A DNA stretch of 64,000 nt from Actinomadura graeca (GTDB lineage Bacteria > Actinomycetota > Actinomycetes > Streptosporangiales > Streptosporangiaceae): positions 7,006,001-7,070,000 of the forward strand of contig NZ_CP059572.1 of the NCBI RefSeq assembly GCF_019175365.1, given 5' to 3'. Below the pieces are notes generated by a model. It was given only the letters and a program-made list of their open reading frames with translations, had not been told where the DNA came from and searched no databases. Shown one piece after another: positions 1-11,298 of this stretch (the first letter of the stretch is position 1; each line of letters opens with the position of its first letter). A program made the translations under genes and the position numbers.

Positions 1-17
1 TCGGTAGGGTTCCGGGC

Positions 18-3316
<3,299 letters not shown>

Positions 3317-3532
3317 CCGGTTGTGGTTGTGCATACTGCCACCAGCGCCGCGTTACCCAGCGGTACAATCCCACTACCCACCGACGAGAGGCGGGTACGG
3401 AATGGGCATAACGGAACGTACGCAATCGGTTTCGCGAAGTTGAGCAAAGGCCGTACTCTCCCAGTCATCACGACCCACTGAACGTTCGGACGTCCCGCCC
3501 GGGGTGAGTCCCCCGCGGTCCGGCGCGCTCCG

Positions 3533-3564
3533 CTCCGGGGGACGGCCCCCCGAACCCCCCGAGG
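3533..3564 (-). repeat. G-run hairpin repeat R1
   Basis: On the minus strand this reads as two G6 runs followed by a C5 run (CGGGGGGT ... GGGGGGCCGTCCCCC). It is the same pattern as the copies at 25326-25364 and 48088-48163. It lies in the 5' region of the downstream GGDEF-EAL gene and ends just before its start codon, so it could fold over the ribosome binding site. Confidence 0.5.
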
Positions 3565-3569
3565 ATGTG

Positions 3570-5705
3570 ATGAAGGACCCGAACAACACGCGGAACACGG
3601 CGCCCCGCCGTGGCTCCCCGTTGTGGATCTACTTCGTCGTCGTCATCCTGCTCGGCGTCGCCGCGTGCGGCACCGCGTTCTCCGGGCTGAGCGGCGCCGA
3701 CCTGGACGCGCTCGCCCGCAACCCCGTCTTCTGGATCCTGGCCTGCTTCATCATCTTCGGCGAGCTGCGGCCGATCATCACGCCCGGCTCCACCGAGAAC
3801 AACGGCGCGACCACCTCCACCACCTTCGCGTTCGCCGCGCTCCTGTACGCCGGCCTCCCCGTCGCCGCCGCCCTCCAGGTCGTCGCCGTCGTCACCTGCG
3901 GGATCTTCCGCGGGCGCAGCGCGCACCGCATCGCCTTCAACGCCGCGCAGTACACCCTCAGCCTCGCCGCCGCCCAGCTCGTCCTGGCGGTCTCCGGCGA
4001 CATGGCCACCCCCACGGCCCTCTGGGTGCCCGCCGGCGAGGACCTGCCGGTGATCGCGCTCGCCGGCGCCGTCTACTTCGGCTGCAACGACACCCTCGTC
4101 GGCGCCGCCATCGCCCTGCACGAGCGCGTCTCGCTGCTCAAGGCGCTGCGCTGGGACCTCGGCTACCAGATCCTCGTGCACATGGCGCTGCTCGGCCTGG
4201 CCCCGCTGATGGTCGTCGCGATGGACAGGTCCGCCGTGTTCGTCCCGCTGATCGTCCTGCCGTTCATCGCCGTCTACCTGAACGCCTCGGTCTCCGTCCG
4301 CCGCGAGCACCAGGCCCTGCACGACGGCCTCACCGGGCTGCCCAACCGCAAGCTGCTGATCGTCCGCACCGAGGAGGCCCTCGCCGAGGCGCGCGGCGCC
4401 GAGCGGCGCGGCAAGGGCGGCGCCGGGCGCTTCGGCCGCCGCCCGGCCGTGATCAAGCCGTCCCGGCTGCTCAAGGTCGCCGAGCCGCCGCACCACCGGG
4501 CCGGGCTGTTCCTGCTGGACCTCGACCGGTTCAAGGAGGTCAACGACACCCTCGGGCATCACACCGGCGACCGGCTCCTCCAGCTCGTCGCGCACCGGCT
4601 CACCCACAGCGTCCGCCCCGGCGACCTCGTGGCCCGGCTCGGCGGCGACGAGTTCGCGGTGCTGCTGCCGACCGTCCGCGACGAGGCCGCCGCCCGCGAG
4701 GTCGCCGCCCGGCTGCGGGCCGCGCTCGGCGAGCCCGTCCGGCTGGACGGCATGTCGTTCGACCTGGAGGCCAGCGTCGGCATCGCGCTGTTCCCCGACC
4801 ACGCGCCCGACTTCGAGCTGCTGCTCCAGCGCGCCGACGTCGCGATGTACAACGCCAAGGAGGCCCGCACCGGCGTCGAGGTGTACTCGCCCGGCAAGGA
4901 CCGCAACTCCCCGGACCGGCTCAGCATGCTCGGCGACCTGCGCCGCGCCGTCGACCGCTCCGAGCTGGAGCTGTTCTACCAGCCCAAGATCTCCCTGCGG
5001 GACGGCCAGCTCGTCGGGATGGAGGCGCTGCTGCGCTGGCGCCACCCCGACCGGGGCCTGCTCGAACCCGAGACGTTCCTGCCGATCGCCGAGCAGACCT
5101 ACCTGATGCGCTCGATCACCCGGCACGTCGTCGAGGCGGCCCTCGCCCAGACCGCCGCGTGGTGGCGCGAGGACCTCGCCGTCCAGGTCGCGGTGAACGC
5201 CTCAGGCCGCGACCTGCTCGACACCGGCCTGACCGAGACCATCGAGGAGGGCCTGCTCGCCCGCGGGCTGCCCGCCGCGGCGCTCCAGCTGGAGATCACC
5301 GAGCGGATCCTAATGAACGAGCAGGCGTACGCCTCCGACACGGTGACGGCCCTCGCCGAGCTGGGCATCCCGCTCAGCCTGGACGATTTCGGCACCGGCT
5401 ACTCCTCCCTCGTCCGGCTCAAGCGCCTGCCGGTCGAGGAGATCAAGATCGACTCCTCGTTCGTGGGCCGGCTCACCGAGTCGTCCGACGACGCCGTCAT
5501 CGTCCGCTCGATCGTCGACCTCGTCCGCACCCTCGGCCTGCGCTCGGTCGCCGAGGGCGTCGAGGACCCGCAGACCGCCAGGATGCTCCGCGAGATGGGC
5601 TGCGACGCCGCCCAGGGCTGGCACTTCGGCCGTCCCATGGACGCCGCGACCGCCACCGACTGGCTCCGCCGCCGCATGGAACGCGCCCCCGAGCCCGCCG
5701 CGTAA
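3570..5705 (+). CDS. Membrane-anchored GGDEF-EAL hybrid (cyclic di-GMP turnover)
   Basis: The ~711-residue protein has about seven or eight membrane segments over the first ~240 residues, then GGDEF and EAL domains. The GGDEF active-site motif is intact (RLGGDEFAVLLP). EAL landmarks are also intact: EALLRW, LEITERIL, DDFGTGYSS and the Lys of EIKIDSSF. Both synthesis and hydrolysis of c-di-GMP are therefore chemically possible. A basic linker of ~35 residues rich in Gly/Arg/Lys interrupts the start of the GGDEF domain. ATG at 3570 is preferred over GTG at 3567; GAGG at 3561 serves either. It resembles membrane GGDEF-EAL proteins of Streptomyces such as RmdA/RmdB. The gene converges on the DUF6458 gene. 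Confidence 0.9.
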   Translation: MKDPNNTRNTAPRRGSPLWIYFVVVILLGVAACGTAFSGLSGADLDALARNPVFWILACFIIFGELRPIITPGSTENNGATTSTTFAFAALLYAGLPVAAALQVVAVVTCGIFRGRSAHRIAFNAAQYTLSLAAAQLVLAVSGDMATPTALWVPAGEDLPVIALAGAVYFGCNDTLVGAAIALHERVSLLKALRWDLGYQILVHMALLGLAPLMVVAMDRSAVFVPLIVLPFIAVYLNASVSVRREHQALHDGLTGLPNRKLLIVRTEEALAEARGAERRGKGGAGRFGRRPAVIKPSRLLKVAEPPHHRAGLFLLDLDRFKEVNDTLGHHTGDRLLQLVAHRLTHSVRPGDLVARLGGDEFAVLLPTVRDEAAAREVAARLRAALGEPVRLDGMSFDLEASVGIALFPDHAPDFELLLQRADVAMYNAKEARTGVEVYSPGKDRNSPDRLSMLGDLRRAVDRSELELFYQPKISLRDGQLVGMEALLRWRHPDRGLLEPETFLPIAEQTYLMRSITRHVVEAALAQTAAWWREDLAVQVAVNASGRDLLDTGLTETIEEGLLARGLPAAALQLEITERILMNEQAYASDTVTALAELGIPLSLDDFGTGYSSLVRLKRLPVEEIKIDSSFVGRLTESSDDAVIVRSIVDLVRTLGLRSVAEGVEDPQTARMLREMGCDAAQGWHFGRPMDAATATDWLRRRMERAPEPAA

Positions 5706-5820
5706 TCCCCCACGCGACATGAACAACGCGGCAGCGGAGTGATGCTCGGCCCGCACCCAGCCGGACCCCGCAGATATGCCCCCACGATCCTGAAGCCCGG
5801 GAGCACCAACCCAACGACCG

Positions 5821-5968
5821 AAACCGTCAAGCGAGCGCGGTGTCAGCCCAGCGGGGGCAAAGCCGAAGGCGAGCCCCCGCTGGGCTGATCGCGAAGCGAT
5901 GACGCGCTCGCACGATCACGGTCAAGCGGGCGAGCCGCCAGGCGAGCCCGCTTGGGCCGAGATCAAAA
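5821..5968 (-). repeat. Dispersed ~150-nt multi-hairpin element, copy A
   Basis: This copy is read on the minus strand and begins directly after the stop codon of the DUF6458 gene. Hairpin 1 has arms CAAGCGGGC/GCCCGCTTG. A small hairpin ATCGC-TTC-GCGAT follows, then hairpin 3 with arms AGCCCAGCGGGGGC/GCCCCCGCTGGGCT. GCGAGCGCG/CGCGCTCGC encloses the last two. All arms pair perfectly here, although hairpins 1 and 3 differ in sequence from copies B and C. It lies between two convergent genes and may act as a two-way terminator or 3'-UTR structure. Confidence 0.8.
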
Positions 5969-6226
5969 TCAATACTGCCGTCTGCGGTCGTAGCCGGGCG
6001 GGAGGTCCTCGTAGTAGTGCTCCTCACGCACCGCGGCGGGCGGACGGCGCTCGACCGTCCGGCGCGCCGAGGCCAGCCGCACGATGCCGATGACGAGCCC
6101 GATCAGCCCGCCCAGCATGAGGATCAGGCCGACCAGCCGGATGTCGACGCCGCTGAACTCGTAGTTGACCGCGTAGGCCAGGATCGCGCCGATGATGATC
6201 AGGGCGATGCTGCCGCCGATGGTCAC
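5969..6226 (-). CDS. DUF6458-type small membrane protein
   Basis: This 85-residue protein opens with [18 protein letters not shown], followed by a second hydrophobic segment ([18 protein letters not shown]) and a charged C-terminal tail rich in Arg, Glu and Tyr. Two membrane helices and this N-terminal signature match the DUF6458 family, of unknown function and common in actinobacteria. The GTG at 6226 is chosen because the family motif starts there and a GAGAGGAG ribosome binding site sits 5-8 nt upstream; an upstream ATG would add 29 poorly supported residues. The gene is divergent from gatC and convergent with the GGDEF-EAL gene. Confidence 0.8.
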   Translation of the reverse strand: MTIGGSIALIIIGAILAYAVNYEFSGVDIRLVGLILMLGGLIGLVIGIVRLASARRTVERRPPAAVREEHYYEDLPPGYDRRRQY

Positions 6227-6397
6227 GGCGGGCTCCTCTCGTCGTCCCGGGGTGGACGACACATCCCTTCCCACCACGAGGAAACGAAACGGCGCGGTGG
6301 CCGCGGCGGGCACGCCCGCGTAAACCGGTCGGTCGGCGCGGGCGCGGCCAATAGGATGACCGGTGAAACCACGTCATCGCAGGAACGGTTGTCTACC

Positions 6398-6697
6398 ATG
6401 TCCGCCATCACCCGCGACGAGGTCGCCCACCTCGCCCGGCTGTCCCGGCTGGCGCTCGGCGACGATGAGCTCGACCATCTCGCCGCCCAGCTCGACCAGA
6501 TCATCTCCGCGGTCGCGCGGGTGCAGGAGGTCGCCGCGCAGGACATCCCGCCGACCTCGCACGCGCTGCCGCTGACCAACGTCTACCGCGCCGACGAGGT
6601 CCGGCCGTCCCTGGCGCCCGAGCGGGCGCTCGCGGCGGCCCCGGCGGCCGAGGAGCAGCGTTTCCGCGTGCCGCGGATCCTGGACGAGGAGGCGTGA
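6398..6697 (+). CDS. gatC: Asp-tRNA(Asn)/Glu-tRNA(Gln) amidotransferase subunit C
   Basis: GatC is the small subunit that helps GatA fold and bind GatB in the enzyme that converts mischarged Glu-tRNA(Gln) or Asp-tRNA(Asn) to the correct aminoacyl-tRNA. The 99-residue product starts [19 protein letters not shown] and ends in a [12 protein letters not shown] tail, both typical, and its length is normal. It begins a gatC-gatA-gatB operon with a GTGA overlap to gatA. A tRNA-Gln gene lies further along at 40728, consistent with use of the indirect Gln pathway. Confidence 0.95.
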   Translation: MSAITRDEVAHLARLSRLALGDDELDHLAAQLDQIISAVARVQEVAAQDIPPTSHALPLTNVYRADEVRPSLAPERALAAAPAAEEQRFRVPRILDEEA

Positions 6698-8199
6698 GCG
6701 CCATGGAGCTGGTCGGGAAGGGCGCGGCGGAGCTCGGCGGGCTGATCGCCGCCGGTGAGGTGTCGGCGGCCGAGGTCGCCGAAGCGCACCTGGACCGCAT
6801 CGCCGCGGTGGACGGGCAGGTCAAGGCGTTCCTGCACGTCGACCGCGAGGCGACGCTGGCGCAGGCGCGGAGGGTCGACGAGCGGCGCGCGGCGGGGGAG
6901 GAGCTCGGCCCGCTGGCCGGCGTGCCCATCGCGCACAAGGACGTCTTCACCACCGACGACATGCCCACCACCGCGGGGTCGAAGATCCTGGAGGGGTGGC
7001 GGCCCCCCTACGACGCGACCGTCACGGCGCGGCTGCGCGAGCGGGGCCTGGTGATCCTCGGTAAGACGAACATGGACGAGTTCGCCATGGGCTCCTCCAC
7101 CGAGAACAGCGCCTTCTTCACCACCCGCAACCCGTGGGACCTGGAGCGCGTCCCGGGCGGGTCGTCGGGCGGCAGTTCCGCGGCGGTCGCCGCGTACGAG
7201 GCGCCGCTGTCCACCGGCACCGACACGGGCGGGTCGATCCGGCAGCCCGCCGCCGTCACCGGCATCGTCGGGATGAAGCCGACCTATGGCGGCTCGTCCC
7301 GTTACGGGGTCATCGCGTTCGCGTCCTCGCTCGACACGCCGGGGCCGTTCGCGCGTAACGTCCTGGACGCGGCGCTGCTGCACGAGGCGTTCAGCGGCCA
7401 CGACCGGATGGACTCCACGTCCGTCGACGCGGCCGTCCCGCCGGTGGTGGAGGCGGCGCGGCGCGCCGACGTCGCCGGGCTGCGCGTCGGCGTCGTGAGG
7501 GAGTTCGCGGGGGAGGGCGCCGAGGCGGGCGTCTCGGCCCGTTTCGGCGAGGCCGTCGACCTGCTGGAGTCGCTCGGCGCAAAGGTCGTCGAGGTGTCCT
7601 GCCCGCACTTCTCCTACGCGCTGTCCGCGTACTACCTGATCGCGCCGTCGGAGGCGTCGTCCAACCTGGCCCGCTTCGACGCCATGCGCTACGGCCTGCG
7701 CGTCGGCGACGACGGCACCCGCAGCGCCGAGGAGGTCATGGCGCTGACCCGCGCCGAGGGCTTCGGCCCCGAGGTCAAGCGGCGCATCATGCTCGGCACG
7801 TACGCGCTGTCGTCGGGCTACTACGACGCCTACTACGGCAAGGCGCAGCAGGTCCGCACGCTGGTCAGGCGCGACTTCGACACCGCCTTCGAGCAGGTGG
7901 ACGTGCTGGTCTCGCCGACGACGCCGACCACCGCGTTCCCGATCGGCGAGCGCGCGGACGACCCGATGGCGATGTACCTGGCCGACCTGTACACCATCCC
8001 GGCGAACCTGACGGGCAACGCCGCGATCTCGGTGCCCTGCGGCCTGGCGGACGGCCTGCCGGTCGGCCTGCAGGTCATGGCGCCCGTCCTCGGCGACGAC
8101 CGCGCGTACCGCGTCGCCGCCGCCGTCGAGCGCGCCCTGGAGGACCGCTGGGGCGGCCCCTTGCTGGCCAAGGCCCCGGAACTGGTGGAGGCGAAGTGA
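6694..8199 (+). CDS. gatA: Asp-tRNA(Asn)/Glu-tRNA(Gln) amidotransferase subunit A
   Basis: GatA is the amidase that releases ammonia from glutamine for the transamidation. The 501-residue protein has the complete Ser-cisSer-Lys triad of amidase-signature enzymes: Lys82 in IAHKDVF, the Ser of the Gly/Ser-rich stretch around 155-162, and nucleophile Ser181 in [11 protein letters not shown]. The GTG at 6694 overlaps the gatC stop; an ATG nine bases later is an alternative start. It is followed by gatB with another GTGA overlap, so the three subunits should be translationally coupled. Confidence 0.96.
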   Translation: MSAMELVGKGAAELGGLIAAGEVSAAEVAEAHLDRIAAVDGQVKAFLHVDREATLAQARRVDERRAAGEELGPLAGVPIAHKDVFTTDDMPTTAGSKILEGWRPPYDATVTARLRERGLVILGKTNMDEFAMGSSTENSAFFTTRNPWDLERVPGGSSGGSSAAVAAYEAPLSTGTDTGGSIRQPAAVTGIVGMKPTYGGSSRYGVIAFASSLDTPGPFARNVLDAALLHEAFSGHDRMDSTSVDAAVPPVVEAARRADVAGLRVGVVREFAGEGAEAGVSARFGEAVDLLESLGAKVVEVSCPHFSYALSAYYLIAPSEASSNLARFDAMRYGLRVGDDGTRSAEEVMALTRAEGFGPEVKRRIMLGTYALSSGYYDAYYGKAQQVRTLVRRDFDTAFEQVDVLVSPTTPTTAFPIGERADDPMAMYLADLYTIPANLTGNAAISVPCGLADGLPVGLQVMAPVLGDDRAYRVAAAVERALEDRWGGPLLAKAPELVEAK

Positions 8200-9698
8200 G
8201 CACCCCGACGCTGATGGACTACGACGAGGCGCTGGCCAGGTTCGAGCCGGTCCTCGGCATCGAAACGCACATCGAGCTGGGCACGGCGTCGAAGATGTTC
8301 TGCGGCTGCCGGACGGGCTTCGGCGCCGAGCCGAACACGCAGGTCTGCCCGGTGTGCCTCGGGCTGCCGGGGTCGCTGCCGGTGACCAACCACGCGGCGA
8401 TCGAGGGCATCATCAAGATCGGCCTCGCGCTGAACTGCGAGATCGTCGAGTGGTGCAGGTTCGCCCGGAAGAACTACTTCTATCCGGACATGCCGAAGAA
8501 CTATCAGATCTCCCAGTACGACGAGCCGCTGTGCGTGGACGGGCACCTCGACGTCGAGGTGGACGGCGAGACGTACCGGATCGAGATCGAGCGCGTCCAC
8601 ATGGAGGAGGACACCGGCAAGTCGCTGCACGTCGGCGGCGCGACCGGCCGGATCCAGGGCGCCGAGTTCTCCCTGGTCGACTACAACCGGGCGGGGATCC
8701 CGCTGGTGGAGATCGTCACCAAGCCGATCCCCGCGACCGGCGACAAGGCGCCGCTCGTCGCCCGCGCCTACGCCACCGAGCTCCGCGAGCTGGTCCGCTC
8801 GCTCGGCGTCTCGGACGTGCGCATGGAGGAGGGCTCCATGCGCTGCGACGTCAACGTCTCCCTGATGCCGCGCGGCGCCGCCGAGTGGGGCACCCGCACA
8901 GAGACCAAGAACGTCAACTCGCTGCGCTCGGTCGAGCGCTCCGTCCGCTCGGAGATCGAGCGGCAGGCCGGCGTGCTGGCGGCGGGCGGGCGGATCGTCC
9001 AGGAGACCCGGCACTTCCACGAGGACACGGGCCGCACGACCGCCGGGCGGAGCAAGGAGGAGGCGCAGGATTACCGCTACTTCCCCGAGCCCGACCTGGT
9101 GCCGATGGCCCCGTCCCGCGAGTGGGTGGACGGGCTGCGCGCGTCCCTGCCGGAGCTCCCGGCCGCGCGCCGCGCCCGCATCCAGGGGGAGTGGGGCCTG
9201 TCCGACCTGGAGCTGCGCGACGTCGTCAACGCCGGGGCCGTCGACCTCATCGAGGCGACGATCGCGCGGGGCGCCCCCGCCCCGGCGGCCCGCAAGTGGT
9301 GGATGAACGAGCTGTCGCGCCGCGCCACCGAGCAGGGCGCCGAGCTGGCGGACCTGCCCATCACGCCCGAGCAGGTCGCCCGCGTCCAGGCGATGATCAC
9401 CGCGGGGGAGCTGAACGACAAGCTGGCCCGCCAGGTCTTCGAGGGCGTCCTCGCCGGTGAGGGCACCCCCGACGAGGTCGTCGCCGCCCGGGGGCTGAAG
9501 GTCGTCAGCGACGAGGGCGAGCTGGCCGCGATCGTCGACGAGGTCATCGCCAGCAACGCCGCCGTCGCCGACAAGGTCCGCGCGGGGAAGGTCGCCGCCG
9601 CGGGCGCCCTGGTCGGCGCCGTGATGAAGGCCACCCGCGGCCAGGCCGACGCCGGCCGCGCCCGCGAGCTCATCCTGGAGCGGCTCGGCGCGTCCTGA
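8196..9698 (+). CDS. gatB: Asp-tRNA(Asn)/Glu-tRNA(Gln) amidotransferase subunit B
   Basis: GatB binds the mischarged tRNA, activates its side chain with ATP and passes it ammonia from GatA. The 500-residue product shows the family core: [18 protein letters not shown] with zinc-type cysteines followed by [13 protein letters not shown], then the kinase-like body with [17 protein letters not shown]. The C-terminal YqeY-like helical domain ends in [19 protein letters not shown]. The GTG start overlaps the gatA stop. It is the last gene of the operon and a strong hairpin follows at 9705. Confidence 0.96.
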   Translation: MSTPTLMDYDEALARFEPVLGIETHIELGTASKMFCGCRTGFGAEPNTQVCPVCLGLPGSLPVTNHAAIEGIIKIGLALNCEIVEWCRFARKNYFYPDMPKNYQISQYDEPLCVDGHLDVEVDGETYRIEIERVHMEEDTGKSLHVGGATGRIQGAEFSLVDYNRAGIPLVEIVTKPIPATGDKAPLVARAYATELRELVRSLGVSDVRMEEGSMRCDVNVSLMPRGAAEWGTRTETKNVNSLRSVERSVRSEIERQAGVLAAGGRIVQETRHFHEDTGRTTAGRSKEEAQDYRYFPEPDLVPMAPSREWVDGLRASLPELPAARRARIQGEWGLSDLELRDVVNAGAVDLIEATIARGAPAPAARKWWMNELSRRATEQGAELADLPITPEQVARVQAMITAGELNDKLARQVFEGVLAGEGTPDEVVAARGLKVVSDEGELAAIVDEVIASNAAVADKVRAGKVAAAGALVGAVMKATRGQADAGRARELILERLGAS

Positions 9699-9704
9699 CC
9701 GCAC

Positions 9705-9742
9705 CGCCCGGCCGTCCCACGCCACCGCGGGACGGCCGGGCG
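9705..9742. terminator. Hairpin between convergent gatB and sugar dehydrogenase genes
   Basis: A perfect 14-bp stem (CGCCCGGCCGTCCC with its complement) closes a 10-nt loop. There is no U-tract on either strand. Its place between two convergent genes suggests termination for both. Confidence 0.65.
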
Positions 9743-9790
9743 CCCGTAGCCGCGAACAGCCCGATCGGGTGGGCGGAGCTGGAGTACTGA

Positions 9791-10870
9791 TCAGCGGACG
9801 GGGACGACGATGATGCGGTCGTCCCTGGAGGTGGCGGCGCCGCGGCCGTCCTTGTTGCTGGTGGTGATCCACAGGGAGCCGTCGGGGGCGGCGACCACGG
9901 CGCGGAGGCGGCCGTAGGTGTTCTCGAAGCGGGCGACGGGGCGGCCGGGCTCGCCGTTGTTCAGGGGGACCTGCCACAGGCGGCGGCCGCGGAGGCCGGC
10001 GGCCCACAGGGAGCCGCCCGCGTAGGCGAGGCCCGACGGGGACGCCTCCTCCGTCGTCCAGGTGAGCAGGGGGTCGGTGTAGCCCCGGCGGTCCCCGACG
10101 CCCTCCACCACCGGCCAGCCGTAGTTGTCGCCCTTCACGATGTGGTTGATCTCGTCGAAGCGGTCCTGTCCGAATTCGGTTGCGAAGAGTCGCTTCTCGT
10201 CGTCCCAGGCGAGGCCCTGGACGTTGCGGTGGCCGTAGGACCAGACGCGGGTGCCGAAGGGGTTGCCGGGGGCGGGCGCGCCGTCCGGGGTGACGCGGAG
10301 GATCTTGCCGCCGAGGGAGTCCCGGTCCTGGGACAGGCCGGTGTCGCCGGTCTCGCCCGTGGTGACGTAGAGCATGCCGTCGGGGCCGAAGGCGAGCCGG
10401 CCGCCGTTGTGGTTGCCGCCCTTGGGGATCCCGGTGATGATCGGTGCCGGGGTCTTCAGGCGGCCGTCGTAGGTGGCCTTGACCACGCGGTTGTCGGACG
10501 CGGCGGTGTAGTACAGGTAGATCTGCCGGTCCTGGGCGTAGGACGGGGAGACCGCGACGCCCATCAGGCCGCCCTCGCCCTCGGGCTCGACGCCCGGGAC
10601 CTTGCCGACGTCGGTCTTCCGACCCGACGGGGTGACCCGCAGGAGCCGGGCGGTGTCCCGTTCCGTCACGAGGGCGTCGCCTCCCGGCAGGAAGGCGACG
10701 GCCCACGGGATGTCCAAGCCCGTGACGAGTTCGCGGGGCTCGCCGGGTGCGCTGCTCTTCGCCGATGCCAGGGGCGTCGGGGTGTGCGCCCCGCCGTCCG
10801 TGGACGGGGACGAGGAGCAGGCCGCCAGGACCAGTGCGGCCACGGCGAGGATGAACGGGTGCTGTCGCAT
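9791..10870 (-). CDS. PQQ-dependent sugar (glucose/sorbosone) dehydrogenase-like lipoprotein
   Basis: The 359-residue protein starts with a lipoprotein signal whose lipobox LAAC places the anchored Cys at residue 18, followed by a Ser/Thr/Pro-rich linker. The body has the beta-propeller signatures of soluble sugar dehydrogenases (GSDH family): IPWAVAFLPGGDALVTERD, GGNHNGGRLAFGPDGMLYVTTGE, SYGHRNVQGLAW and ITTSNKDGRG. Family members oxidise sugars with PQQ outside the membrane. No PQQ synthesis gene is in this window, so cofactor use is an inference. It stands alone, convergent with gatB. Confidence 0.88.
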   Translation of the reverse strand: MRQHPFILAVAALVLAACSSSPSTDGGAHTPTPLASAKSSAPGEPRELVTGLDIPWAVAFLPGGDALVTERDTARLLRVTPSGRKTDVGKVPGVEPEGEGGLMGVAVSPSYAQDRQIYLYYTAASDNRVVKATYDGRLKTPAPIITGIPKGGNHNGGRLAFGPDGMLYVTTGETGDTGLSQDRDSLGGKILRVTPDGAPAPGNPFGTRVWSYGHRNVQGLAWDDEKRLFATEFGQDRFDEINHIVKGDNYGWPVVEGVGDRRGYTDPLLTWTTEEASPSGLAYAGGSLWAAGLRGRRLWQVPLNNGEPGRPVARFENTYGRLRAVVAAPDGSLWITTSNKDGRGAATSRDDRIIVVPVR

Positions 10871-11298
10871 GTATCGCCTCCGGCTACCAGCATGCCAGCA
10901 GGGACGAGGCGGGTATCACACTCTTCGGAGGGGTGAAAATGATCACTCACGGTGATGCGGACGAAGGTGACGAGTGGGTTTCGGACGTCCGAAGTGGGGC
11001 GATACCGCGGTCGTTTGTCGCCGGGAGGACGCCCAGCCTCAATCGCTCCGTGACCTACGGAACGTACATTGAGCGACACGGTGATCCCGCATTGCAGCAA
11101 CGTCGCTGATCTCCGGCCTGCGCAGGGCCATGCGCGCGCCGTCCGCCTCGCGCCGAACCCGCGCGGGGCACGATTCATGACCTTCCGGGCGTTACCCGAG
11201 CGGCCGGTGAGGTTCCCGGATTCATGCCCCCTTCCGGCGCGACGCCGCGCCCGGGAGGGGCCGGGCGTTCTCCTCGGGGCAGGAAGGGACAGGGCGCG
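10871..11298. other. Divergent intergenic region with a perfect 14-bp palindrome
   Basis: This 428-bp gap separates the sugar dehydrogenase (leftward) from the second GGDEF-EAL gene (rightward). It holds a perfect palindrome TTCGGACGTCCGAA at 10980-10993, a plausible operator between the two divergent promoters. An imperfect inverted pair GTGAAAATGATCACTCAC lies near 10933. No credible coding frame was seen. Confidence 0.4.

Noticed and set aside
6017..6397. N-terminal extension of gatC to 6017
   Set aside because: It overlaps the DUF6458 gene antisense, and GatC homologues start at ATG 6398.
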